IMG/VR virus record: IMGVR_UViG_3300006735_000291
Location: 1-22,572 of that record
Length of the DNA stretch: 22,572 nucleotides
Source of the DNA: a virus
Strand: one strand, 5' to 3'
Shown here: positions 15,239 through 20,014 of the stretch, piece after piece
Numbering within the stretch: position 1 is the first letter of the stretch
How the letters are laid out: every line of letters begins with the position of its first letter
Notes under the pieces: generated by a model
The model's input: the letters and a program-made list of their open reading frames with translations, nothing else
Database searches by the model: none
Told to the model about the DNA's origin: nothing
Position numbers and translations under genes: made by a program

Positions 15239-15655
15239 TTAGCCTACATAGACCAAAGTAAAACCGTACTCGCTAGTGCTGTATCTAATATTGATACCAG
15301 TGCCGTGCTCACTAGTGTTTTTTGCCTCGCCTTTTTCTGCGAAACCTTGCTGTTTTAAAGCAGAAAAGTCATCGGCAGATTTACAAGTTTCTAGGAAGTT
15401 TTTCCAAGGAAGAGGTACTGAACCAGCAGCACTAGACATATAATAAGTGTCGCCGTAAGTATCGTCCTCAAAAGCACCACTTTCACCAACTTCTGTTCTT
15501 TGTTGGTGCCAGACAGCAGTACGCACATTTAGAATCACTTTACCGTATTTGGCAGGATTATTTTTTAAACCTTGTACTAATTTTCTAGCCTGAGTGCCAG
15601 ATAGGTAGTAGTCAAAGTTCTCTTCTTTGTAGTTTTCGTCGTTAAATTTAGTCAT
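15239..15655 (-). CDS. Hypothetical protein, cassette gene
   Basis: This is a 138-residue soluble protein, not recognised. It starts MTKFNDENYKEENFDYYLSG, then TQARKLVQGLKNNPAKYGKV, a likely helix. A Tyr/Asp/Gly-rich middle follows (FEDDTYGDTYYMSSA), and the C-terminus is a beta-type GFTLVYVG. The gene is a complete unit: its own promoter (15689-15716), the AAGAAAGGAG leader and its own terminator (15193-15223). There is no membrane segment or signal peptide. The acidic composition is typical of small early phage proteins (inference only). Confidence 0.65.
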   Translation of the reverse strand: MTKFNDENYKEENFDYYLSGTQARKLVQGLKNNPAKYGKVILNVRTAVWHQQRTEVGESGAFEDDTYGDTYYMSSAAGSVPLPWKNFLETCKSADDFSALKQQGFAEKGEAKNTSEHGTGINIRYSTSEYGFTLVYVG

Positions 15656-15688
15656 TATTTTCTCCTTTCTTAATTAACTATGAGAATC

Positions 15689-15716
15689 ATTCTACGCGAT
15701 TCTACAACAAAGTAAA
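15689..15716 (-). promoter_or_regulatory. Repeated phage promoter, copy B
   Basis: TTTACT (plus 15711-15716), a 16-base spacer and TAGAAT (plus 15689-15694), in the CCTTTACTT context. It drives the 138-residue gene, whose leader holds AAGAAAGGAG. The upstream flank is identical to that of copy C over 44 bases. Confidence 0.85.
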
Positions 15717-15742
15717 GGAGTTTTATTAAAAAAGATGAATTA
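15699..15742 (-). repeat. 44-bp direct repeat carrying promoter upstream flank (copy 1 of 2)
   Basis: Bases 15699-15742 are identical to 16199-16242. The repeat includes the -35 region and upstream flank of promoters B and C. It ends exactly at a TAA read on the minus strand: at 16240-16242 this TAA is the stop of the cytidylyltransferase-like gene, and at 15740-15742 it closes the short open frame described next. This points to block duplication of a promoter module. Confidence 0.9.
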
Positions 15743-15859
15743 TTTTTTAAGCACTTTCGATAAGTCCACTCTCCAGTTAGACTCGTCGAGAAACTGTGTG
15801 TGCCACAGGCAAAAAAATGGCTCCCGAAGGAGCCATTTATTGTAAACAAATTTAGTCAC
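15740..15859 (-). other. Short open frame upstream of promoter B, possible gene remnant
   Basis: A 39-codon open frame runs from a GTG at 15859, overlapping the upstream stop, across the terminator stem, to TAA at 15740. The part after the terminator reads WHTQFLDESNWRVDLSKVLK, which looks like a real protein C-terminus. The terminator inside the frame and the lack of a ribosome-binding site make expression unlikely. I infer a gene tail left behind when cassettes were swapped. It could also be chance. Confidence 0.35.
15809..15838 (-). terminator. Terminator with the shared ATGGCTCC stem, copy 3
   Basis: The perfect 10-bp stem is AAATGGCTCC (15815-15824), loop CGAA, then GGAGCCATTT (15829-15838). 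It is followed on the minus strand by TTTTTTTGCC. It lies 14 bases past the stop of the gene ending at 15852. The stem is identical to copy 2; only the loop differs. Confidence 0.92.
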
Positions 15860-16154
15860 ATTTTTGTGAGGCAGCAAGGACAGAGAAGAATATTACTTCT
15901 CTGTCTTTTTGCGTTTGTTTATTAAGTTGATACAACAAGCTATTAAGGTCTGGTGTAAACAAAAGAAACTCCCTATCACTTTCGCCAACCCAACCAGCTT
16001 TAATAAGTCGGTTGACTTTGTAATGCTCTTGCTTTAGTTTAAGTGCTTTTTTGGCAAGGACTTTTTGATAAAGATCCTTGAAATAAGGTTTTTGTACAGT
16101 AGCCTCAAAGCCTTCTCTATACTCTCTTATTTTTTCTCTAGTTAATTCATTCAT
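15852..16154 (-). CDS. Hypothetical basic helical protein, cassette gene
   Basis: This is a 100-residue protein, MNELTREKIREYREGFEATV, then VLAKKALKLKQEHYKVNRLI and a C-terminus ending SVLAASQKCD. It is basic and largely helical, and not recognised. The longer frame could start at 16190, but that codon lies on the promoter -10 box. The ATG at 16154 follows AAGAAAGGAGATAACT at the right distance, so 16154 is the start. It has its own promoter (copy C) and terminator (copy 3), a complete one-gene unit. Confidence 0.72.
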   Translation of the reverse strand: MNELTREKIREYREGFEATVQKPYFKDLYQKVLAKKALKLKQEHYKVNRLIKAGWVGESDREFLLFTPDLNSLLYQLNKQTQKDREVIFFSVLAASQKCD

Positions 16155-16188
16155 AGTTATCTCCTTTCTTTTTATTAACATAAGACTC

Positions 16189-16216
16189 ATTCTAGGTCAT
16201 TCTACAACAAAGTAAA
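16189..16216 (-). promoter_or_regulatory. Repeated phage promoter, copy C
   Basis: TTTACT (plus 16211-16216), a 16-base spacer and TAGAAT (plus 16189-16194), in the CCTTTACTT context. It lies 24 bases past the stop of the cytidylyltransferase-like gene and drives the 100-residue gene. Confidence 0.85.
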
Positions 16217-16242
16217 GGAGTTTTATTAAAAAAGATGAATTA
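16199..16242 (-). repeat. 44-bp direct repeat (copy 2 of 2)
   Basis: This is identical to 15699-15742. It begins inside the promoter C spacer and ends exactly with the TAA stop codon of the cytidylyltransferase-like gene, so promoter and stop codon are one unit. Confidence 0.9.
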
Positions 16243-16635
16243 ATTTTTAGACCGTTCCCGAAGTTCACTACTAGAGAATTTGTGACTGCGTTTATTAAAG
16301 TAACATTTGTCAAGAGTCTCGTCACGACCAGTAAATTGTTTATGCCTATATTCCTCACCGATAATACGCACATCCCATCGGAGTCCATGTAGAATATCCA
16401 TAACATCTTTTTCAGATTCGTACACCAATACTTCGTCGGCATGTACACAAGCCTTAACTTGTATCTGTCGCTCTACCAAACTTTGAACAGGCGAGTTTTT
16501 ATACTCTCGGTCAACACTGGGGTCGCGTTGAATACAAACCAACAGGTGATCGCACACAGTTTTACTTTCTTCTAACATTAACACATGCCCTGCATGAAAT
16601 AAGTCAAAAGTGCCGAATGTTATCCCCCTAATCAT
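16240..16635 (-). CDS. Cytidylyltransferase-like nucleotidyltransferase (TagD-type fold)
   Basis: This is a 131-residue protein of the HxGH nucleotidyltransferase superfamily. GITFGTFDLFHAGHV (residues 4-18) contains the signature H14-A-G-H17, and the C-terminal KFSSSELRER (119-128) corresponds to the RTxxISSTxLxxR motif, with R117 and R126/R128 as candidates for phosphate contact. The middle VRIIGEEYRHKQFTGRDE (89-106) fits the nucleotide-binding loop. The length and motif order match glycerol-3-phosphate cytidylyltransferases. It would join CTP (or ATP) to a phosphorylated small molecule; the substrate cannot be read. It is the last gene of the overlapping operon, with its start overlapping the upstream stop by 8 bases. 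Confidence 0.8.
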   Translation of the reverse strand: MIRGITFGTFDLFHAGHVLMLEESKTVCDHLLVCIQRDPSVDREYKNSPVQSLVERQIQVKACVHADEVLVYESEKDVMDILHGLRWDVRIIGEEYRHKQFTGRDETLDKCYFNKRSHKFSSSELRERSKN

Positions 16636-16888
16636 TTTTGCTAGGTGGTAAAGTTATTAAACAACTTATGTCGTTGTTTTCTAAAAGCCTAGCGAGAGCC
16701 TCTTTTACATGCCCAAGTTCTAGTCGACCGTTTAATTCTTGCGACGGCATCTTAAATGCAATCTTAATCGTCGCGATAGGATAGTCTTGCGATTCGTCAC
16801 CGTGAGATATTCTATAACCTACACCCCAATCGTCAACAGATTCCCAATGTGGGATGTCCTCAACACTCATTTTTTTAAATTCACTCAT
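16628..16888 (-). CDS. Hypothetical protein in the small-gene operon
   Basis: This is an 86-residue acidic protein, not recognised: MSEFKKMSVEDIPHWESVDD, then GYRISHGDESQDYPIATIKI and a helical LGHVKEALARLLENN. Its start overlaps the previous stop (ATGA) and its end overlaps the cytidylyltransferase-like start, so translation is coupled. No catalytic motif is apparent. Confidence 0.65.
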   Translation of the reverse strand: MSEFKKMSVEDIPHWESVDDWGVGYRISHGDESQDYPIATIKIAFKMPSQELNGRLELGHVKEALARLLENNDISCLITLPPSKND

Positions 16889-17031
16889 TTTTCTAGTTTC
16901 TCCAGTTTCTTGATTCTTTTATCGATGTATTCCATCATTTCTTCGGCAACAGTCATTTCTATTTCGTTGTCTTCATCTAGTTCGACTTTTTTAAATTCTT
17001 TTACAATTATTCTTAGCTGTTGTAGGTTCAT
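16885..17031 (-). CDS. Very small acidic coiled-coil peptide (48 aa)
   Basis: This is a 48-residue peptide: MNLQQLRIIVKEFKKVELDE, then DNEIEMTVAEEMMEYIDKRI and KKLEKLEK. It is highly charged and almost surely helical, with a C-terminal coiled coil. The stop TGA overlaps the ATG of the 86-residue gene. The ribosome-binding site is poor and there are 29 bases between it and the gene before. The clean open frame, biased composition and exact overlap make it a likely real gene in the operon. Its role is unknown. Confidence 0.6.
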   Translation of the reverse strand: MNLQQLRIIVKEFKKVELDEDNEIEMTVAEEMMEYIDKRIKKLEKLEK

Positions 17032-17060
17032 CTTAGACAGTCGAACTTTTAGATCTAAGA

Positions 17061-17162
17061 TCATTCGAAATATTTGCTTGCAAACAAAACATACAGAACC
17101 AATGCTACCAACACATTAAGAATTACAAATACGAAGAGTCCACATAAAATAAACTCTAGCAC
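17061..17162 (-). CDS. Single-pass membrane peptide (33 aa, GTG start)
   Basis: This is a 33-residue peptide almost entirely hydrophobic: MLEFILCGLFVFVILNVLVA, then LVLYVLFASKYFE. One membrane helix of about 24 residues is followed by a short charged tail. The GTG at 17162 overlaps the stop of the 55-residue gene, which suggests coupling, though the ribosome-binding site is weak (GAG, 10 bases upstream). A tiny membrane peptide in a phage early operon could be a holin-like or host-membrane protein (inference). Chance hydrophobic translation of AT-rich DNA is the main alternative. Confidence 0.5.
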   Translation of the reverse strand: MLEFILCGLFVFVILNVLVALVLYVLFASKYFE

Positions 17163-17323
17163 TTTACAAACTCTACAAGAGTCATTTTTTCTAGTTCAGG
17201 GTGGTCTTTAATAGCCACCCATTTATCTCGATACAATACGACAAGCCTTTTTTCTCCATCTACTTCGGCATGCTTTACTTTGCCACGCAGAGGTCCGAGG
17301 AAGATCAATTTACCTTTAGCCAT
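17156..17323 (-). CDS. Small basic protein (55 aa)
   Basis: This is a 55-residue protein: MAKGKLIFLGPLRGKVKHAE, then VDGEKRLVVLYRDKWVAIKD and HPELEKMTLVEFVKC. It has two short beta strands, a basic patch and a helical end; the beta part suggests a small barrel (inference). The start lies inside the 3' end of the previous gene (8-base overlap). It is a complete frame between two overlapping neighbours, so it is most likely translated. It is not recognised. Confidence 0.62.
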   Translation of the reverse strand: MAKGKLIFLGPLRGKVKHAEVDGEKRLVVLYRDKWVAIKDHPELEKMTLVEFVKC

Positions 17324-17552
17324 TATTCTTCCCCCTAAATTTGCGAGATTTAAATTTATCTTGAGCCTTAGAAGAAAAATGTCTCCTACCGTCTAATCCC
17401 CATTTAAGAGAAATCATTCTAGACATGGTGTGACTAAGAATATCAGGCGAAGGTGAGCCAGACTTTTTATACATTTCATAGAACTTTTGTAAAGAGTCAT
17501 ATGGCAGTTTGTCTAGCCGATCTTTCAGTTTATCTGCATCTACACTAGGCAT
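17316..17552 (-). CDS. Hypothetical basic protein in the small-gene operon
   Basis: This is a 78-residue protein starting MPSVDADKLKDRLDKLPYDS, then LQKFYEMYKKSGSPSP and a very basic C-terminus (KAQDKFKSRKFRGKNNG). A helical N-terminus and a basic tail could bind nucleic acid (inference). Its start overlaps the preceding stop (TAATG-type) and its end overlaps the next gene. Confidence 0.65.
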   Translation of the reverse strand: MPSVDADKLKDRLDKLPYDSLQKFYEMYKKSGSPSPDILSHTMSRMISLKWGLDGRRHFSSKAQDKFKSRKFRGKNNG

Positions 17553-17707
17553 TACGCCACCTTCTCAACACAAGAAAACCTATAAGCTAATTCTTCACAT
17601 CTTTTTATAATGGCTTTCTTTTCTGATTTAGACAGTTCCTGTCCAGCAGTCCTAACAAGTTCACGATGCATAAACTCATTGAAATAATATTTAGTTAGTG
17701 TGTCCAT
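17552..17707 (-). CDS. Small helical protein (51 aa)
   Basis: This is a 51-residue protein: MDTLTKYYFNEFMHRELVRT, then AGQELSKSEKKAIIKRCEEL and AYRFSCVEKVA. It is helical and charged, with two cysteines. It starts at the TAATG overlap with the 127-residue gene and ends at the start of the 78-residue gene, with no spare bases on either side, which strongly supports a real gene. Its function is unknown. Confidence 0.65.
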   Translation of the reverse strand: MDTLTKYYFNEFMHRELVRTAGQELSKSEKKAIIKRCEELAYRFSCVEKVA

Positions 17708-18090
17708 TACGCCACCCCTTTGGATGACGCAATGTTTATGTAACCCCAGCGTTTGTAATAGTTAAGATCGCCTTCGCAAATGCCAAGTTCTTTCTTAAGT
17801 ATAGCAACCGTGCGACCAGAAGAGCCAATGCCCTCGATAACTTGGTTGATATTTACAGACCGAGGAGTTCTCGCACCAATGACATAGTCAGCAGATTGGC
17901 TAACTATATCTGTTGGTGAGATGCCATAAGTTTTGGCAGTCTTTACTCGGCTCTTTGGGGTTTTACGGTTAACATGCTCTTTAAGTAATTGTAGAGCACT
18001 TTCCGCAGTAGTATCACCTTTGACTTTCTTGGTTAGTGTTTTAAACACAGTAGACAAGTTTTTGTCGTAGGGGTTAAGGGTATCGTTCAT
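17707..18090 (-). CDS. Hypothetical basic protein, first gene of the small-gene operon
   Basis: This is a 127-residue Lys/Ser/Thr-rich protein. The N-terminal half is helical (LSTVFKTLTKKVKGDTTAES, then ALQLLKEHV). The C-terminal half (INQVIEGIGSSGRTVAILKK, then ELGICEGDLNYYKRWGYI) is probably mixed and could include a winged-helix-like DNA-binding segment, but this is a guess. It has the repeated promoter (18124-18151) and the AAGAAAGGAG leader, and its stop overlaps the next start. It leads the operon and may act early. Confidence 0.65.
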   Translation of the reverse strand: MNDTLNPYDKNLSTVFKTLTKKVKGDTTAESALQLLKEHVNRKTPKSRVKTAKTYGISPTDIVSQSADYVIGARTPRSVNINQVIEGIGSSGRTVAILKKELGICEGDLNYYKRWGYINIASSKGVA

Positions 18091-18123
18091 ATTTTTCTCC
18101 TTTCTTATTAAACAATACCAATC

Positions 18124-18151
18124 ATTCTATATCATTGTGCAAGAAAGTAAA
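18124..18151 (-). promoter_or_regulatory. Repeated phage promoter, copy D
   Basis: TTTACT (plus 18146-18151), a 16-base spacer and TAGAAT (plus 18124-18129), in the CCTTTACTT context. It drives the eight-gene operon ending at 16240. It faces the plus-strand oxygenase gene, whose own promoter must share the 97-base gap. A TATAGT at 18171-18176 is a possible -10 for that gene, without a good -35. Confidence 0.82.
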
Positions 18152-18187
18152 GGGGTATACCTAAATTAATTATAGTAAAATTTCCAC

Positions 18188-18874
18188 ATGGTTGACATTA
18201 ATAGGTTGTTTAACTATTCCCCAAAAAATATTGCTCCTGAGCTCTTAGAAGCCACCGACGGTTATGTCCTTGTTCCCGAAGATTCGTTTATGCCAACAGA
18301 AGAAATCTCTAAAAAAGTTTTAGATTTCGTCGACGAGCCAGCACCAGATATTTTTAGTTTTCCTTTTCTTACTCCTGAATATTGCGCAGAGTTGATACAG
18401 CTGTGCGAAGATATTGGTCAATTTAAACATCGTCCTGGTGACGCGTATCCTGCACCAGAAATGGATCTAAAAGATATTTCTCCTTATGTCAACACATCCC
18501 ACATACAATTTATAGAAAAACATATTGTACCCATCACCACGAGTCTGTGGCATTTTCCTGTTGTTTGGTTGTCTTCTGCATTCGTTGTGAAACACAGCAT
18601 GACAGGACAAACAGGCAACCCTGGATGGCATCATGATGGGTTAGCTGATGTTACACTTTCTGTGCAACTTAACGATGATTTTGATGAAGGTGGTGTGTTT
18701 TTTGAAAGACAAAAGTTTGCTGCTGGTCGACTACCTGTCGGACACGCAATATTGTTTCCTTCTAAAGTGTCACACAGACACACAGCGTTGAACATCACAA
18801 GAGGCACGAGGTATTCGTTAACATATTGGATGAGTGGAGATATTCCAGAAAATTTATCAGCTAGATCAACATAG
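18188..18874 (+). CDS. 2-oxoglutarate/Fe(II)-dependent oxygenase
   Basis: This is a 228-residue protein and the only plus-strand gene in the window. The iron site is H148-x-D150 (GWHHDGLADVTLSVQL), and the third ligand is H198 in SHRHTALNITRG. R208 in GTRYSLTYW is the usual 2-oxoglutarate-binding arginine, ten residues after the His, as in prolyl 4-hydroxylase-type enzymes. GGVFFERQ and GHAILFPSKV match the strands between the motifs. It would hydroxylate a protein, nucleic acid or small molecule; the substrate is unknown. There is no ribosome-binding site before the ATG. Opposite orientation suggests an independently acquired auxiliary gene. A large hairpin follows the stop. Confidence 0.88.
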   Translation: MVDINRLFNYSPKNIAPELLEATDGYVLVPEDSFMPTEEISKKVLDFVDEPAPDIFSFPFLTPEYCAELIQLCEDIGQFKHRPGDAYPAPEMDLKDISPYVNTSHIQFIEKHIVPITTSLWHFPVVWLSSAFVVKHSMTGQTGNPGWHHDGLADVTLSVQLNDDFDEGGVFFERQKFAAGRLPVGHAILFPSKVSHRHTALNITRGTRYSLTYWMSGDIPENLSARST

Positions 18875-18875
18875 A

Positions 18876-18950
18876 GCCTAGTGTGAGAATAAAGTGTATA
18901 TTTATGGAGTTAATCAGGAGGCACTCTATTCTCGAAAACTGCCACTAGGC
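18876..18950. other. Long two-part stem-loop between convergent genes
   Basis: GCCTAGTG (18876-18883) pairs with CACTAGGC (18943-18950), and GAGAATAAAGTG (18885-18896) pairs with CACTCTATTCTC (18922-18933), with one A-C mismatch. On the minus strand that pair becomes a G-U, so that strand's RNA pairs fully. The loop is 25 bases and the bulge 9. The span is 75 bases, like a tRNA, but no D arm, T-loop or anticodon arm fits. There is no T run on either side. It may be a bidirectional transcription boundary or a structured RNA. Confidence 0.6.
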
Positions 18951-18975
18951 AAACAGCCTTTAACATTCCCCCTAA

Positions 18976-19152
18976 CTAATTTGTAGTTCTAACAACACGA
19001 CCACTAGCGTAAGTGACCTCAGTATAGTCTTGTACTTCTTTGTTACCTTTCCATCGTTGACTATAGTATTGTGTAATTTGTTTGTCTAAACTTTCTAGAC
19101 TTAATTCTTCTTTGCGTTTTTCTTTCGCTTTTATGTCCTCTGGGTATGCCAT
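18976..19152 (-). CDS. Small basic protein (58 aa)
   Basis: This is a 58-residue protein: MAYPEDIKAKEKRKEELSLE, then SLDKQITQYYSQRWKGNKEV and a beta-like end ASGRVVRTTN. The N-terminal half is a charged helix. Its start lies inside the previous gene (22-base overlap), so it is probably coupled to it. It is the last gene of the operon before the large hairpin. It is not recognised. Confidence 0.6.
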   Translation of the reverse strand: MAYPEDIKAKEKRKEELSLESLDKQITQYYSQRWKGNKEVQDYTEVTYASGRVVRTTN

Positions 19153-19322
19153 ACAGATTCTCCTTGTTGCTCACATATTGTGATTGATTTAACTTCACCC
19201 ACAGCAAACAGTTTAGTGTTACTAATTGCTTGTTTTGCTGTTCTCTCGTCTGATGCATAGATACTTGGACCTTGTGTAATCTCACCGAGATAACTTTCTA
19301 TTTCGCTAGTGTATAACTTCAT
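19131..19322 (-). CDS. Hypothetical protein (63 aa)
   Basis: This is a 63-residue protein starting MKLYTSEIESYLGEITQGPS, then IYASDERTAKQAISNTKLFA and a C-terminal VKSITICEQQGESVWHTQ. The frame is open to 19358, but AAGGAG lies 9 bases before the ATG at 19322, so I use that start. It overlaps the lipoprotein stop by 4 bases. Its function is unknown. Confidence 0.65.
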   Translation of the reverse strand: MKLYTSEIESYLGEITQGPSIYASDERTAKQAISNTKLFAVGEVKSITICEQQGESVWHTQRT

Positions 19323-19537
19323 TCGTCCCACTCCTTCTCGTCCATACATGCTGACCATTCGTCTCGCTTTATTTCCTCGGGATAATTAGTGTAGAAAAGT
19401 TCTCTACATTTTTCAAACTGTGCTCGCCATTGATTGGGGTCATATTTATCGTTCCACTCTTTCTTTTCAGTTTCTAGTATAGGTGTTGAACATGTTGTGA
19501 GCAAAACTAATAAAGGTGCACCGAGAAGCTTAATCAC
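19319..19537 (-). CDS. Small lipoprotein (possible outer-membrane protein)
   Basis: With a GTG start at 19537 this is a 72-residue lipoprotein. The N-terminus MIKLLGAPLLVLLTTCSTP has a Lys, a short hydrophobic core and an LTTC lipobox (Cys16), a textbook type II signal. The mature part is charged (EWNDKYDPNQWRAQFEKCRE, then EEIKRDEWSACMDEKEWDE). The frame is open back to a GTG at 19651, but that would put 53 residues before the Cys, which is unusual. GAGGAG lies upstream of the GTG at 19537 but very close to it, so the start is not certain. Phage lipoproteins can be outer spanins or superinfection-exclusion proteins; the sequence does not choose between them. Confidence 0.6.
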   Translation of the reverse strand: MIKLLGAPLLVLLTTCSTPILETEKKEWNDKYDPNQWRAQFEKCRELFYTNYPEEIKRDEWSACMDEKEWDE

Positions 19538-19549
19538 ACTCCTCGGTGC
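19518..19549 (-). promoter_or_regulatory. Hairpin at the lipoprotein start
   Basis: GCACCGAG (19518-19525) pairs perfectly with CTCGGTGC (19542-19549). On the minus strand the 16-base loop holds the GTG at 19537, and the GAGGAG site is split between stem and loop. It could limit translation of the lipoprotein. It is also part of the coding region if the longer start is used. Confidence 0.5.
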
Positions 19550-19603
19550 GATTTTGACAAGTTTAGTTTGAAATGAATCTATCAAAGGAGTCAACCTAAA
19601 CTT

Positions 19604-19630
19604 CGTGTGAAGGGAGATATACCTCACACG
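19604..19630. other. Short inverted repeat after the 71-residue gene
   Basis: CGTGTGA (19604-19610) pairs perfectly with TCACACG (19624-19630) around a 13-base loop. On the minus strand it lies 13 bases past the stop at 19644, between the 71-residue gene and the lipoprotein. There is no T run, so termination is doubtful. It may stabilise or process the transcript. Confidence 0.45.
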
Positions 19631-19643
19631 CATCAAAAACTGT

Positions 19644-19859
19644 TTAGCCACGAGGTTTATTCGTAGCTGTAGTCTCTACTACATTCATATATGAAGTACG
19701 ACCATAATTACTAACAAAGCCAATATGCATATCGTTAGTATCTTTTAAAAGCCAACCACCCATACGCTCACTAGAATGTTCCTCGCTAGGTTGTCTAGTA
19801 AATCCTTGAGGTTTAGTTTCCTCGAAAACTTTTAAAACTCTTGTAAAACTATCTGACAT
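19644..19859 (-). CDS. Hypothetical protein (71 aa)
   Basis: This is a 71-residue protein, not recognised: MSDSFTRVLKVFEETKPQGF, then HSSERMGGWLLKDTNDMHIG and FVSNYGRTSYMNVVETT. It is mixed alpha/beta and soluble. It has its own repeated promoter (19886-19914) and the AAGAAAGGAG leader. It could be the first gene of a unit running through the lipoprotein to 18976. Confidence 0.65.
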   Translation of the reverse strand: MSDSFTRVLKVFEETKPQGFTRQPSEEHSSERMGGWLLKDTNDMHIGFVSNYGRTSYMNVVETTATNKPRG

Positions 19860-19878
19860 AAAATTCTCCTTTCTTTAT

Positions 19879-20013
19879 TTATTTCAGTCTATTCTTCTTT
19901 TTCTCAGAAGTAAAGGACTTTTTATCTTTTTTCTTCCCGAATATCTTATCGTAATTATTTCGGTATTCTTCTGAGTACACTCCTGGTCTTGGTTTGTCAC
20001 CTTTGCCTGCCAT
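19879..20013 (-). CDS. Small basic phage protein, MAGKGDKPRP type (44 aa)
   Basis: This is a 44-residue protein: MAGKGDKPRPGVYSEEYRNN, then YDKIFGKKKDKKSFTSEKKK and NRLK. I recall the M-A-G-K-G-D-(K/R)-P-R-P opening followed by 'YDKIFGKKK' from many marine phages, with no known function. AGGAGG sits 5 bases before the ATG. The last 12 codons overlap the promoter at 19886-19914. Its stop lies 20 bases before the next gene's start. Confidence 0.75.
   Translation of the reverse strand: MAGKGDKPRPGVYSEEYRNNYDKIFGKKKDKKSFTSEKKKNRLK
19886..19914 (-). promoter_or_regulatory. Repeated phage promoter, copy E (divergent version)
   Basis: TTTACT (plus 19909-19914), a 17-base spacer and TAGACT (plus 19886-19891). 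The CCTTTACTT context is kept, but the -10 and spacer differ from the other four copies. It lies inside the 3' end of the 44-residue gene and drives the 71-residue gene. Confidence 0.65.
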
Positions 20014-20014
20014 A

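Noticed and set aside
16155-16190. Extended N-terminus of the 100-residue gene, starting at 16190
   Set aside because: It would overlap the -10 box and leader; the shorter start at 16154 has the correct ribosome-binding site.
18876-18950. Possible tRNA gene (75 bases, closing 7-8 bp stem)
   Set aside because: On neither strand do a D arm, anticodon arm and TTCGA-type T loop fit between the closing stem; the inner pairing is one 12-bp stem instead of three arms.
18909-18953. 14-codon plus-strand frame (ATG within the large hairpin, ending TAG)
   Set aside because: It is too short, has no upstream ribosome-binding site and mostly lies in the stem structure.
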